From: Verrucomicrobiota bacterium
GTDB lineage: Bacteria > Verrucomicrobiota > Verrucomicrobiia > Opitutales > UBA953
Length of the DNA: 64,000 bases
Direction: 5' to 3'
NCBI GenBank assembly: GCA_030830965.1
Contig: JAURLX010000021.1
Location: 101,869 to 165,868, forward strand
The notes beneath the pieces were generated by a model. The model saw only the letters and a program-made list of their open reading frames with translations, ran no database searches and was not told the origin of the DNA. Shown piece after piece: positions 1 to 9,407 of this stretch. Made by a program: the position numbers and the translations under genes. Each line of letters starts with the position of its first letter. Position 1 is the first letter of the stretch.

Positions 1-1
1 T

Positions 2-2014
2 GTGCGGCGGCTCACGCGCGTGGAATACGAGTACGCCGTGCACGACCTGCTCGGCATCGACATCCCGCTCGACGACTTCCTGCCGGAGGACCCCGTCACC
101 CACGGGTTCCAGACCGTGGCCGAGGGGCAGCAGCTCTCCCACCATCAGCTCGGGCGCTACCTGGACATGGCCGACGTCGCGCTCGACGAGGCGTTCACAC
201 GCGCCCTCGAAGGCGACAGGCCCTTCGTCCGCACGCTCGTGCCCGACGACCTAGACCACAACGGCCGGGGCAACAACCGCGCACCGGAACACCGGAGGCG
301 GGACGACCTCAGCATCAGTTGGAACATGTCGCTCCAGTTCTACGGGCGCATGCACGCGACCGTGGTGCCCGAAGCGGGCTGGTATCGCGTGACGCTCAAG
401 TCCGTCCGGGCCATCAATCCCAGGGAGGACGGCACGGTGTGGGGCACGCTGCGGTCGGGCCACTGCGAATCCAACGCCCCCATCCTCTACATGATGGGGC
501 TGGTCGAGGCGACCGCGCAGCCGCGTGACATGACCTTCGAGGGCTGGATCCAGAAAGGACACCGGCTCGAGCTCAGGCCCAACGACTTCACCCTCCGACG
601 TCCCCCGGCGGGCGCCACGGGCGGCAACGTCTCCTACGTCGGGCGCGACCTGGAGGCTTCGGGCTTCCCGGGCATCGCGAACAAAGGCATCGTCATCGAG
701 CGTTTCCACCCCAACGCGGACGCGCCCGAAGTCGCCCGGCGGCTCTTCGCCGGCCGCAAGGTCGAGGAGCTCCGCAAGGACCCGGCGGGAACGCTGCCCT
801 CGCTCATCGCAGACTTCGCGGGCCGCGCCTTCCGACGGCCCGTCGGGGCCGCCGAGGCCGCGCCCTTCGCGGAGCTGGCGCTGAAGTCGGTCAGGGAAGG
901 CGAGTCCGTCGAGATCGCGCTCAAATCGGCCTATCACGCCATCCTCTGCTCGCCGCGCTTCCTGACCCTCGTCGAGCAGCCCGGACGGCTGGACGACTAC
1001 GCCGTGGCCTCCCGCCTCAGCTTCGCCCTCTGGCTCAGCGGGCCGGACGAGGCGCTGCTCCAGGCCGCCCGCGCCGGACGCCTCCGAGACCCCGCCGAAA
1101 TCGAACGCCAGGCCCTGCGCCTGCTCCAGGACAGGAAGGCGGAGCGCTTCATCAGCAGCTTCACCGACCAGTGGCTGAAGCTCTCGCAGATCGACTTCAC
1201 CTCGCCCGATCCGCGTCAGTTCCCGACGTTCGACCCCGTGCTCCAGGAGTCGATGCTCCAGGAGGCGCGCGCGTTCGTGCGCGAGACCCTGAGCAAGGAC
1301 CTCCCGGTCACCCACCTGCTGGACTCCGGCTTCGCCTTCCTCAACGGACGGCTCACCCGGCACTACGGTCTGAAAGTCCCGCTGAAGGCGGGCGGAGGCC
1401 TGCAGAAGATCGAGCTGCCCGCGGGGGCCCGCACCGACCGGGGCGGCGTCATCGGGCTCGGCGCCGTGCTCAAGGTGACGGCCGACGGGACTTCGACCTC
1501 CCCGGTCGTCCGCGGCGTGTTCGTCAACGAGCGGCTGCTCGGCGTGCATGTGCCGCCGCCCCCGCCCAACGTACCGGCCATCGGCGAGCCCGACGTCCGG
1601 GGCGCCACCTCGATCCGGGACCGGCTCGAGAAGCATCGCAGCGGGGAGTCCTGCATGTCGTGCCACCGCGTCATCGACATGCCCGGCTTCGCGCTCGAGA
1701 CGCTCGATCCGGTCGGGCTCTCGCGCTCACGCTACGGCCTGGGCAGAGGCGTGAAGATCGACCCCTCGGGCACGACCCCGGACGGCGAGGCCTTCGCGGG
1801 CCTGGCGGAATGGAAACGGCTCCAGCTGGCCCATGCCGGCCGCCTGGCCCGCGGATTCGCGGGAAATTTCCTCACCTACGCCACCGGCGCCGCCCCGCGG
1901 CTCTCCGACCAGGCGGCGCTCGACGCCGTGACCGACCGCGCCGCCGCCCGGGGCCACGGGATGCGCTCAATCCTGCTCGCATCCCTCGCGAGTCCCGTTT
2001 TCCTCAACAAGTGA
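2..2014 (+). CDS. DUF1592/DUF1588-type cytochrome-domain protein, 5'-truncated
   Basis: The gene is cut by the window edge; the first codon seen is an internal GTG. The visible 670 residues carry the domain order of the planctomycete/verrucomicrobial cytochrome family: DUF1587 (1-60, RRLTRVEYEYAVHDLLG), a carbohydrate-binding-like middle, DUF1595 (about 268-325), DUF1592 (329-457), DUF1588 (473-575) with a c-type haem motif C551-M-S-C554-H555, and DUF1585 (588-665). Family members usually have a further haem domain and signal peptide at the N-terminus, which would lie outside the window. The role is unproven; it is probably an envelope electron-transfer or oxidative enzyme. A DUF1552 gene follows after 4 bases, the usual partner, so the two are probably one operon. 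Confidence 0.93.
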   Translation: MRRLTRVEYEYAVHDLLGIDIPLDDFLPEDPVTHGFQTVAEGQQLSHHQLGRYLDMADVALDEAFTRALEGDRPFVRTLVPDDLDHNGRGNNRAPEHRRRDDLSISWNMSLQFYGRMHATVVPEAGWYRVTLKSVRAINPREDGTVWGTLRSGHCESNAPILYMMGLVEATAQPRDMTFEGWIQKGHRLELRPNDFTLRRPPAGATGGNVSYVGRDLEASGFPGIANKGIVIERFHPNADAPEVARRLFAGRKVEELRKDPAGTLPSLIADFAGRAFRRPVGAAEAAPFAELALKSVREGESVEIALKSAYHAILCSPRFLTLVEQPGRLDDYAVASRLSFALWLSGPDEALLQAARAGRLRDPAEIERQALRLLQDRKAERFISSFTDQWLKLSQIDFTSPDPRQFPTFDPVLQESMLQEARAFVRETLSKDLPVTHLLDSGFAFLNGRLTRHYGLKVPLKAGGGLQKIELPAGARTDRGGVIGLGAVLKVTADGTSTSPVVRGVFVNERLLGVHVPPPPPNVPAIGEPDVRGATSIRDRLEKHRSGESCMSCHRVIDMPGFALETLDPVGLSRSRYGLGRGVKIDPSGTTPDGEAFAGLAEWKRLQLAHAGRLARGFAGNFLTYATGAAPRLSDQAALDAVTDRAAARGHGMRSILLASLASPVFLNK

Positions 2015-2018
2015 GGCC

Positions 2019-3287
2019 ATGAAGAACTTCACCATCACCACCGGCAAGACCCTCGACCGTCGCGCCCTGCTGCGCGCGGCCGGAGTATCCCTGGCCCTGC
2101 CGGTCCTCGACGCCATGACGCCCGCCTTCGCCGCCGAGAAGCCCTCCCCCTTCGCGAAGCGCTTCGTGGGCGTCTCGCTGTCGCTCGGCCTGCACAGCCC
2201 CTACCTCGTCCCCCAGGGGACCGGGACCGACTACACGCCGTCCCCCTACCTCAAGGGCATCCAGGACATCCGCGAGGACTTCACCGTGGTCTCGGGCGCC
2301 TCGCACCCCGGCGTCACGGGCGGCCACTCCGCCGAAGGCAGCATCTTCTCCGCCTGCCCGAACTCCCGCGGCACGACCTCCCGCAACACCATCTCCCTCG
2401 ACCAGCTGATGGCCAACCGTCTCGGCCACGAGACCCGGTTCCACTCGCTGGTCCTCAACACCGGCAGTTCCACCAGCCCCTCCTACACCGAAAACGGGGC
2501 CATGATCCCGGCGGAGAACAACGCCATGCGGCTCTTCACCCGCTTGTTCGTCGACGACTCCCCCGGGGAGCGCCGCCGCCAGGCCGAGCTGATCCGCCGC
2601 GGTCGCAGCGTGATGGACGTCGTCGCCGGCGAGGCCTCGCGGCTCCGCGGCGACGTCAGCGCCGAGGACCGCGACCGTCTGGACAACTGGTTCACCAGCG
2701 TGCGCGACCTGGAGCAGCGCCTCGCCGCCAACGAGGCCTGGACGAACCGCCCCAAGCCGAAAGTCAGCCTCAAGGCGCCCACCCAGATGCCCCGCAACAA
2801 CGAGGTGGCGGTCAATGGGATCTTCTTAGATCTGGTGCACATGGCGCTCGTCACCGACTCCACCCGCTTCGTCACGCTTCACATCACCGGCAACAACGTC
2901 AACGGCATCGACGGCGTGTCCTCGAGCTACCACGACCTCAGCCACCACGGGCTCGACGAGGAGAAGCTGCGCCAGCTCGCCATCGTCGAGGCCGGCCAGA
3001 TCAAGGCCTGGGGCACGTTCGTCCGCAAGCTGCGCGACTCAGGCCTGCTGAAGGAGACCATGACGGTCATGACCTCCAACCTCGGCAACGCCTCCAGCCA
3101 CAACAACCTGAACATGCCGGTGCTGTTCGCGGGCGGCGGCTTCCGTCACGGACGCCACCTCGCCTTCGACCAGAAGAACAACTACCCGCTGCCGAACCTC
3201 TACCTGAGCGCGCTCCACCGGCTCGGCCTGGAGGAGAAGCGCTTTGCGACGACCTCCAGCACGATGCGCGGGCTGGACGTCGCCTGA
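2019..3287 (+). CDS. DUF1552 domain-containing secreted protein
   Basis: A 422-residue protein starting 4 bases after the DUF1592 gene stop, with a weak GTGAGG ahead of the ATG. The N-terminus (DRRALLRAAGVSLALPVLDA) looks like a Tat or Sec signal ending near AFAAE. The body matches the DUF1552 family, seen in motifs such as GHSAEGSIFSA, SLDQLMANRLG and DLSHHG. The biochemical role is unknown. DUF1552 genes are typically paired with DUF1592-type cytochromes, as here, so the two products probably act together in the periplasm or at the surface. The gene ends 13 bases from the convergent sulfatase. Confidence 0.93.
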   Translation: MKNFTITTGKTLDRRALLRAAGVSLALPVLDAMTPAFAAEKPSPFAKRFVGVSLSLGLHSPYLVPQGTGTDYTPSPYLKGIQDIREDFTVVSGASHPGVTGGHSAEGSIFSACPNSRGTTSRNTISLDQLMANRLGHETRFHSLVLNTGSSTSPSYTENGAMIPAENNAMRLFTRLFVDDSPGERRRQAELIRRGRSVMDVVAGEASRLRGDVSAEDRDRLDNWFTSVRDLEQRLAANEAWTNRPKPKVSLKAPTQMPRNNEVAVNGIFLDLVHMALVTDSTRFVTLHITGNNVNGIDGVSSSYHDLSHHGLDEEKLRQLAIVEAGQIKAWGTFVRKLRDSGLLKETMTVMTSNLGNASSHNNLNMPVLFAGGGFRHGRHLAFDQKNNYPLPNLYLSALHRLGLEEKRFATTSSTMRGLDVA

Positions 3288-3300
3288 GCGGCGCGGCGGA

Positions 3301-5025
3301 TCACTTCTTCTTCGCGTTCTTGCCCTTGCCGTTCTTGACGGCGCCGGGATCCTTGAGCGGCCAGGGGCTGACGCCGATGCGGGCCGCCCAGGCCTCCCAT
3401 TGCGCGGCCATCGTCTTCACGCGGTCGGGCTGCGCCGCGGCCAGGTCGTTCGACTCGGTCCGGTCGGACTGGATGTCGTAGAGCTCCCATCCTCCGGGAT
3501 GCTTGGAGACGAGCTTCCAGTCGCCGTCGCGCACGGCGCGGTTGCCCTCGTGCTCCCAGAAGAGAGGCGTGGGACGGTCGAGGATCCGACCGGCGAAGAC
3601 GGGCAGAAGCGAGACGCCCTCCATTGGCCGCACCTTCTCCCCCGCGGACTCCGCGGGATAATTGGCGCGGGCGAGGTCGACGCACGTGGCCATAATGTCG
3701 ATGAGGTGCGCGGGATGGTAGTCCAGGCCGCCCTTGACGCCTTGTCCGATGCCGGCCGGCCAGTGCGCGATGAGCGGGGTGCTGATGCCGCCCTCGTGCG
3801 ACCAGTGCTTGTATTCACGGAAAGGCGTGTTGCTCACGCCGGCCCAGCCGCGGCCGTAGCCGACGTAGGTGTCGGCGGGCCCTGGCATGACGCCGGCGCC
3901 CTGCCGCACGGGGAAGCCGTCGCGGGTCTGTTTCGGGATCATGTCGGGCTGGAGGTAGGCGGCATCCAGCGGAGGCAGGGTCGGCTTGTCGGCCCTCGGT
4001 TTGAAGGCGCCGTTGCGGCCCATCGCCTCGGCGCAGCCGCCGTTGTCCTGCATGTAGAGGATGAGGGTGTTCTCGAACTGTCCGTTGGCCTTGAGCGCGG
4101 CGACGAGCCGGCCGACGCCCTGGTCCATCGAATCCACCATGGCGGCGTAGACCTCCATGCAGCGCGCTTCCCAGGCCTTGTCACTGACGCCGGCCCAGTC
4201 GTCGCGGAGCGGCGCCGGCTTCCACCTCGGATCGAGCAGGCCGAGGGCGCGCATCTTCTCGAGACGGGCGGCGCTGACCGCGCCGTAACCGGCGTCGTAG
4301 CGGCCGCGGTATTTCGCGATGTCGGCCTCCTTCGCGTGAAGGGGCCAGTGCGCGGCGGTGTAGGCGAGGTAGAGGAAGAAGGGCCGGTCCGGAGCGGCGG
4401 CGCGGTGGTCGGTCACGAAGCGCACGGCGTGGTCGCTGAGGGCGTCGGTGTAATAGTACTCCTTCGGCCGGTACTCGGGGTCGGCGTAAGGCGAGACGTA
4501 GGACCGGTCCCGCACGAGGGTGTTGGGGTCGTAGAAGCTGCCGGCGCCGTGGATGGTGCCGTAGAAACGGTCGAATCCTCTGCTGAGCGGCCAGTTGTGC
4601 TTGTCGGCCTCGCTCTCGGCCTTGGCCTTGCGGGCGACGTGCCACTTGCCCGCCATGTAGGTCGAGTAGCCTCCGCCCTTCAGCACCTCGGCGATGGTCA
4701 CGGCCTTGCGGCTGAGGTCGCCCGCGTAGGCCTCGCCGACCTTCACGCTCCAGTCGTCCACCATGTGGCCGATGCCGGCCTGGTGCGAATAGAGTCCGGT
4801 GAGGAGCGCGGCCCGGGTGGGACAGCAGCGCGCGGTGTTGTAGAACTGGGTGAAGCGCAGGCCGCCCGACGCGAGCGCGTCGAGGTTGGGCGTGGCGATC
4901 TCGCCGCCGTAGCAACCGAGGTCGGAGTAGCCCATGTCATCGGTCAGGATGACGATGATGTTGGGCCGAGGTGCGGCGGACAGCGTCGCGCCGAGGACGA
5001 GCAGGAAGGCGAGCAGGGCTCTCAT
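3301..5025 (-). CDS. Arylsulfatase, formylglycine type
   Basis: A 574-residue secreted sulfatase with signal peptide MRALLAFLLVLGATLSA. The metal-binding motif IILTDDMGYSD (D29, D30) is followed by the active-site signature C67-C-P-T-R71 and LLTG, where C67 is expected to be oxidised to formylglycine. A KWH motif (AGKWHVA), the QDNGG metal site and a C-terminal subdomain ending in a lysine-rich tail are present. It hydrolyses sulfate esters of an unidentified substrate, perhaps a sulfated polysaccharide. It is close in style to arylsulfatase A/S1 enzymes of planctomycetes. It stands alone on the minus strand, facing the DUF1552 gene; HupE follows in the same direction but 50 bases upstream. 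Confidence 0.95.
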   Translation of the reverse strand: MRALLAFLLVLGATLSAAPRPNIIVILTDDMGYSDLGCYGGEIATPNLDALASGGLRFTQFYNTARCCPTRAALLTGLYSHQAGIGHMVDDWSVKVGEAYAGDLSRKAVTIAEVLKGGGYSTYMAGKWHVARKAKAESEADKHNWPLSRGFDRFYGTIHGAGSFYDPNTLVRDRSYVSPYADPEYRPKEYYYTDALSDHAVRFVTDHRAAAPDRPFFLYLAYTAAHWPLHAKEADIAKYRGRYDAGYGAVSAARLEKMRALGLLDPRWKPAPLRDDWAGVSDKAWEARCMEVYAAMVDSMDQGVGRLVAALKANGQFENTLILYMQDNGGCAEAMGRNGAFKPRADKPTLPPLDAAYLQPDMIPKQTRDGFPVRQGAGVMPGPADTYVGYGRGWAGVSNTPFREYKHWSHEGGISTPLIAHWPAGIGQGVKGGLDYHPAHLIDIMATCVDLARANYPAESAGEKVRPMEGVSLLPVFAGRILDRPTPLFWEHEGNRAVRDGDWKLVSKHPGGWELYDIQSDRTESNDLAAAQPDRVKTMAAQWEAWAARIGVSPWPLKDPGAVKNGKGKNAKKK

Positions 5026-5075
5026 GGGGGCGACGCAGGCTGGACGCGCCGACCTCCGGGCTCAATCCCCTTCCC

Positions 5076-6251
5076 TCAGCCCAGGACGCGCTCGACGGCC
5101 CAATAGAGTCCGGCAAGGGCGATCAGGACCGAAGCCGGAATGACCACGAACCGGCGGCGCACCTGCTCGTCGGTGATGCGGAAGGTGAGGACCCAGGCTG
5201 AGGCGATCACGGCCAGCTGACCGGCCTCCACGCCGAAGTTGAACCCGGCCAGCGCCACGCCCAGGGAGCCGGTGGCGGAGGCGATGTCACCGAGGGCCCC
5301 CGCGAACCCCAGGCCGTGGATCAGGCCGAAGGCGAAGACGGTGGCGAGGCGACGGAAGGAATAGACGGGGCGGAAAACGTTCTCCAGCGCCACGAAGACG
5401 ATGCTGGCGGCGATGACCGGCTCCACGAGCGAGGCGGGCACGGAGACCAGACCGAAGGTGGCGAGACCCAGCGTGACGGTGTGCGCGAGGGTGAACGCGG
5501 TCACCTGATACAGGAGGGGGCGCCAGGCGGCGCTGAGCAGGAAGATGCCGAGGACGAAGAGGATGTGATCCAGGCCCTTCGGCACGACATGCACGAAGCC
5601 CTGACGGAAGAAGCTGCCGAAGGTGGCGAACGCGTCCGCGGCCTTGCCTGCAGCCGGCCCGGGTTTCGCAGGCTCACGCGAGGCGACTCCTGCGAGGTCG
5701 AGCACGAAGCCATGCTCGCCCGGAAAGAGCACGGCGACGCGCGGATGGGGGATGAAGTCGACGGAGTTGGAGACGACGACGGAGAGTTCCTTCTCCGCCT
5801 TGGAACGCACCTGCCAGCCGGAGATGCCGGCCGTGACCTTCGTCCGCCAGGTGCCGGTGAGCACCACAATCTCCTCGTCCGGACGGACGGCGAGTCCGTC
5901 GGGCGCGGTGAAGGCGAACTTGAACTCGGGGCTCACGCGGCCGACGGGCTCGAGACGGTATTCGATGTTGCGGAGCGCAAACTCCGCCGCGAGTCGCAAG
6001 AGCTCCTCGCGACGGGCGGGGGAGGCCGACGCAAGGCCGCGCGCGGTCAGGTAAGGCGCGTTTTCAGGAATGGGCTCGAAGCAGCGAGGGTCCACTTCCA
6101 CCGTGATTTCGGCGTCCCCCCCCGAAAGGAAGCTCCCGCGGACAGGGATGTCAGGTATGGGATGCGCGGCCAGGGTACCGCCCAGACACAAAACGGCGGC
6201 CAAAACGGCGTTTTTCCAGGCGGCGGCTGGCCGAATCATGGGCGGGAGCAT
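5076..6251 (-). CDS. HupE/UreJ-like membrane protein
   Basis: A 391-residue protein. The ATG at 6251 is preferred because AAGGGGAAC precedes it at a normal distance; ATGs at 6332 (too far upstream) and 6239 also exist. After a signal sequence (AVLCLGGTLAA) comes a periplasmic domain of about 190 residues, then a HupE/UreJ_2 region with six or so membrane helices, beginning HVVPKGLDHILFVLGIFLL and including TLAHTVTLGLA, LENVFRP and GLIHGLGFAG. HupE/UreJ proteins are implicated in nickel or cobalt uptake, but this long two-domain form is common in genomes without hydrogenase and its substrate is unknown. It is divergent from the small secreted gene at 6338. Confidence 0.85.
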   Translation of the reverse strand: MLPPMIRPAAAWKNAVLAAVLCLGGTLAAHPIPDIPVRGSFLSGGDAEITVEVDPRCFEPIPENAPYLTARGLASASPARREELLRLAAEFALRNIEYRLEPVGRVSPEFKFAFTAPDGLAVRPDEEIVVLTGTWRTKVTAGISGWQVRSKAEKELSVVVSNSVDFIPHPRVAVLFPGEHGFVLDLAGVASREPAKPGPAAGKAADAFATFGSFFRQGFVHVVPKGLDHILFVLGIFLLSAAWRPLLYQVTAFTLAHTVTLGLATFGLVSVPASLVEPVIAASIVFVALENVFRPVYSFRRLATVFAFGLIHGLGFAGALGDIASATGSLGVALAGFNFGVEAGQLAVIASAWVLTFRITDEQVRRRFVVIPASVLIALAGLYWAVERVLG

Positions 6252-6337
6252 GAAGTTCCCCTTATGCCCATCAACTAAGATTGTGATTTGCAAAGCAAAG
6301 ACCCCGGTGCCAGAAATGTAGCCCCCAACCAACCCCC

Positions 6338-6604
6338 ATGAAGAACATCCTATCCATCCTCTCCGTCCTCGCTCTCGCCGCCGCCGCCCAGGCCGGATGC
6401 GGCAAGGTCGTCACCAACGAGGGCACCCTGAAGTCCTTCGACGACGAAAAGAAAGTCGTCGTCGTCGCCGACAAGAAGGGCAAGGAGACCAAGATCACCC
6501 TGACCGCCAAGACCAAGGGCGCTGACGGCGTGAAGGAGCTCGTCGGCAAGGCCGTCAAGGTCGAGTCCGAGCACGGCAAGGCCTCCTCGATCTCCAAGGC
6601 CTAA
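6338..6604 (+). CDS. Small secreted lysine-rich protein, unknown function
   Basis: An 88-residue protein with a clear signal peptide (MKNILSILSVLALAAAAQA) and a mature part of about 68 residues rich in K, V, D and E. The pattern (GTLKSFDDEKKVVVVADKKG, ITLTAKTKG, VKELVGKAVKVESEHG) suggests a small beta-barrel of OB type. No family was recognised. The start has no obvious ribosome-binding site. It is transcribed alone, 86 bases from the divergent HupE-like gene, and is followed at once by a strong intrinsic terminator, so it is probably an abundant single-gene transcript. Confidence 0.8.
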   Translation: MKNILSILSVLALAAAAQAGCGKVVTNEGTLKSFDDEKKVVVVADKKGKETKITLTAKTKGADGVKELVGKAVKVESEHGKASSISKA

Positions 6605-6623
6605 TCGCCGGAGCGAGCTTCAC

Positions 6624-6655
6624 GAAGGCCCGGCACCCGCCGGGCCTTCTTGTTT
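6624..6655 (+). terminator. Intrinsic terminator
   Basis: A perfect 10-bp stem (GAAGGCCCGG / CCGGGCCTTC) with loop CACCCG is followed by TTGTTT, 20 bases after the stop of the small secreted gene. The same stem recurs at 52113-52137. Confidence 0.85.
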
Positions 6656-6671
6656 GCGGAGGACGCTGCTC

Positions 6672-7526
6672 TCAGGCCGCCTTGAACAGCAGGAGGCTCA
6701 GCGCCATCACCACCATCCCCGCAAGCAGGCCGAGGATGCTGTCATGCCCTTTGCCGTAGGCGCGGCTGGTGGGCAGCAGCTGGTCGATGCTGATGAAGAC
6801 CATGATGCCGGCGACGGCGGCGAAGGAGGCGCCCATGACCGCAGGCGGCAGGCCCGGAGCGTCCGAGCCGAAGAGCGCGCGCAGGCCGAAGAAGCCGACG
6901 AGCGCCCCGACGGGCTCCGCCAGGCCGCTGAGGAAGGACCAGAGGAAGGCGGTGGCCCGGCTGCCGGTCGCGTAGTAAAGGGGCACGGAGATGCTCATCC
7001 CTTCGGGGATGTTGTGCAGGGCGATCGCCGTCGCGATGGCGACGCCGACGTGCGGGTCGTCGAGCGCGGCGAGGAAGGTGGCGAGGCCCTCGGGGAAGTT
7101 GTGCAAAGCGATCGCGAGCGCGGTGAACAGCGCCATACGGTGTAGCCGGAAGGGGTGCGGCGCATGCGGCAACGTCTGCCCGTGCAGCGGCGCGGCCTCC
7201 GCGGGCGGATGCTGCTCATGCGGGTCGTCCCCGTGCGGCAGCAGGAAGTCGATCAGGCCGATGAAGAGGATGCCCCCGAAGAACCAGGCGGACTGATGCC
7301 AAGGGCCGGCGCCGGCGCCGAAGGCGTCGGACAGGGCCTTTCCGCCCTTGGGCAGGATCTCGACGAAGGACACGTAGAGCATCACGCCGGCGGAGAACCC
7401 GGTGGACACGGAGAGGAAGCGGTAGCTGTCGCGGCGGGCGCCGAAGGCCAGCATGCTCCCGATGCCGGTGGAGAGACCCGCGAGGAGCGTCAGCCCGAGG
7501 GCGGTCCAGAAGCCGGGGATGTCCAT
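6672..7526 (-). CDS. zupT: ZIP family metal transporter (ZupT-like)
   Basis: A 284-residue membrane protein with about eight helices. The ZIP hallmarks are [10 protein letters not shown] in helix IV and HNIPEGM in helix V, which form the metal path in ZupT and other ZIP proteins; a His-rich stretch ([11 protein letters not shown]) lies in the central loop. It most likely imports Zn2+ and possibly Fe, Mn or Co. The start [24 protein letters not shown] matches the usual ZupT N-terminus. It lies 46 bases downstream of arsC on the same strand, so it may be co-transcribed with the arsenic pair. Confidence 0.93.
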   Translation of the reverse strand: MDIPGFWTALGLTLLAGLSTGIGSMLAFGARRDSYRFLSVSTGFSAGVMLYVSFVEILPKGGKALSDAFGAGAGPWHQSAWFFGGILFIGLIDFLLPHGDDPHEQHPPAEAAPLHGQTLPHAPHPFRLHRMALFTALAIALHNFPEGLATFLAALDDPHVGVAIATAIALHNIPEGMSISVPLYYATGSRATAFLWSFLSGLAEPVGALVGFFGLRALFGSDAPGLPPAVMGASFAAVAGIMVFISIDQLLPTSRAYGKGHDSILGLLAGMVVMALSLLLFKAA

Positions 7527-7572
7527 GGGTGCGAGTTAGCGGGCACCACGGTGATTGGCAAACGGCATCGTG

Positions 7573-8004
7573 TCACGCCCGGTGACGCAGGCCGGCGGCG
7601 TAGGCCTCGAAGACCAGCCTGATCTGGTCGCGCACGCGGCGGAACTCCGCCCTGATCTCATCCGGCGTGCCGGTCGCATGCGCGGGATCGCTGAAACCCC
7701 AGTGGTGCCGCACGACCTGTCCCGGGAAGGCCGGACAGACCTGGTCGGCGTTGCCGCAGACGGTGATGACGGTGTGCACCTGGCGGCCGAGGAACTCGGA
7801 AAGGTGCTTGGAGTGGTGACCGGAGGCGTCGATGCCGATCTCCTTGAGCACGGCGAGCGCCTCGGGATGGACGTATCCCGCCGGCTTCGAACCGGCGCTG
7901 GCGACCTCGACGAGGTCGCCGGCCGCACGACGCAGGATCGCCTCCGCGAGGTGGCTACGGCAGGAGTTGCCGGTGCAGAGGACGAGGACGAGCGGCTTGG
8001 ACAT
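7573..8004 (-). CDS. arsC: Arsenate reductase, low-MW phosphatase (thioredoxin) type
   Basis: A 143-residue protein of the low-molecular-weight tyrosine phosphatase fold. The P-loop C10-TGNS-C15-R begins at residue 10, and the two further cysteines needed for the disulfide relay of the thioredoxin-coupled arsenate reductases are C83 and C90. The enzyme reduces arsenate to arsenite in the cytoplasm. The DUF6428 gene ends 9 bases upstream, so the two form a short operon. No arsB, acr3 or arsR was found nearby; arsenite export must be provided elsewhere. Confidence 0.93.
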   Translation of the reverse strand: MSKPLVLVLCTGNSCRSHLAEAILRRAAGDLVEVASAGSKPAGYVHPEALAVLKEIGIDASGHHSKHLSEFLGRQVHTVITVCGNADQVCPAFPGQVVRHHWGFSDPAHATGTPDEIRAEFRRVRDQIRLVFEAYAAGLRHRA

Positions 8005-8013
8005 GGAGTGGTC

Positions 8014-8481
8014 TCAACAGCAGCCCGAGCCGGGACGGCAGGCGGCGGGGAGGCAGACATCGGGGGCGAGGCAGTCCGCCTTCACCGGCGAAAGGATGAC
8101 GACCAGCGCCCCGTCCTCCCGGACGGAGCCCGCGGCCTCGAAGAGGCTCAGGTAAGGGAGGTCGAGTTCGACCTCGAAGGGAAGCGCGTCGGACCCGATG
8201 AGCGAGGCCCCGCGGTCGAGGATGGACAGGCACTTGCCGCAGTCGACGCGGTGGTCGGTGTCATCCGCGGTCCACAGCTGGACGCGGGCGGAGACCCGCG
8301 TGCGCACGGTGCCGCCGCAGTCGACGAAGCGCTTCTCGACGCGAGCCACCTCGGTGAGGTGGGCGTGGAGGGGGGCGGTCGAGCCGTCGGGCAGGCGGAA
8401 CCGGAGGCCGTCCTGCGGACGCGCGGAGAGCAGCCGGCGGAAATCGGCGAGGCACAGCGGGGCGGGACGGAACAGGCTCAT
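8014..8481 (-). CDS. DUF6428 family protein with cysteine-rich tail
   Basis: A 155-residue protein. The ATG at 8481 (MSLFRPAPLCLADFRRLL) is chosen over one at 8580, which would run into the divergent gene. The sequence (FRLPDGSTAPLHAHLTEV, VDCGGTVRT, LWTADDTDHRVDCGK) matches a cytoplasmic family found beside arsenic genes, here called DUF6428 from memory. The C-terminal 20 residues hold five cysteines (C137, C143, C148 and a final C154-C155), a likely soft-metal site. It sits directly ahead of arsC. An arsenite-binding or chaperone role is inference. Confidence 0.75.
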   Translation of the reverse strand: MSLFRPAPLCLADFRRLLSARPQDGLRFRLPDGSTAPLHAHLTEVARVEKRFVDCGGTVRTRVSARVQLWTADDTDHRVDCGKCLSILDRGASLIGSDALPFEVELDLPYLSLFEAAGSVREDGALVVILSPVKADCLAPDVCLPAACRPGSGCC

Positions 8482-8578
8482 GCACCGCATCGTAGTCATG
8501 CCCGCGACGGCGCAAGCAACTACCGAAGCCGGGCGGATGGGGTTGGACGGGAAGGGCCCGGACGTCCATCCTACGGTC

Positions 8579-9355
8579 ATGGACTTCAGCGAACTGATCC
8601 AGAGAGGGGCCGGGGACGCGTGGCTCTACGTTCCCGTGGCAATCCTGCTGGGCGCCCTCCACGGGCTGGAGCCGGGGCACTCCAAGACGATGATGGCGGC
8701 CTTCATCATCGCGGTCCGCGGCACGGTGACGCAGGCCGCCCTGCTCGGCCTCTGCGCCGCCGTCTCGCACTCCCTCGTCATCTGGGTTCTGGCCGCGCTG
8801 GCGCTCTCCTACGGGGACCGCTGGAACTTCGAGACGACCGAGCCCTACTTCCTGTTGGTGAGCGGGATGATCGTGGTCGGCATGGCGGTCTGGACGGTCA
8901 TGCGGCTGCGCGGCGAGGAGGCGCGACACCATCATCACGGACACGGACACGCGCATGACCACGGGCACGACGACGCGGAATTCGAGGACGCCCACGCGCG
9001 GGCCCACGCCGAGGACATCCGCCGGCGATTCGCGGGCCGCGACGTGACGACGGGCCAGATCGTGCTCTTCGGGATCACCGGCGGGCTCATGCCCTGCCCC
9101 GCCGCGGTCTCCATCCTGCTGATCTGCCTCCAGCTGAAGCAGTTCACGCTGGGCTTCGCGATGGTCGCCTCGTTCAGCGCCGGCCTCGCCCTGACGATGA
9201 TCACGGTGGGCGTGCTCGCCGCCTGGGGGATGCGGAAGCTCTCGGAGCGCTCCAGCCGGCTCAGCCGGTACGCGCAGCGCGCGCCCTACGTCTCCTCCGC
9301 CCTGCTGGTCCTGCTCGGGCTGGTCTTCGTCTGGCAAGGCTGGTCCAAGCTCTGA
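8579..9355 (+). CDS. Nickel/cobalt efflux protein, RcnA-like
   Basis: A 258-residue membrane protein of the NicO/RcnA family. The ATG at 8579 (MDFSELIQRG) gives the expected N-terminus. Helix I carries HGLEPGHSKTMM, the family signature; helix II region has AVSHSLVIW. A cytoplasmic His/Asp loop (about residues 118-145, RHHHHGHGHAHDHGHDD) is the metal-sensing loop of RcnA. The second half has GLMPCPAAVSILLICLQ. It probably exports Ni2+ or Co2+. It is divergent from the DUF6428-arsC pair, with 97 bases between the starts, which fits a shared metal-stress region with arsC and zupT. Confidence 0.9.
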   Translation: MDFSELIQRGAGDAWLYVPVAILLGALHGLEPGHSKTMMAAFIIAVRGTVTQAALLGLCAAVSHSLVIWVLAALALSYGDRWNFETTEPYFLLVSGMIVVGMAVWTVMRLRGEEARHHHHGHGHAHDHGHDDAEFEDAHARAHAEDIRRRFAGRDVTTGQIVLFGITGGLMPCPAAVSILLICLQLKQFTLGFAMVASFSAGLALTMITVGVLAAWGMRKLSERSSRLSRYAQRAPYVSSALLVLLGLVFVWQGWSKL

Positions 9356-9407
9356 GCAAGGGGGAGTAGGGGCTTGCCAATCGGCAGCCTTCCGCGGACA
9401 AGCGGGC

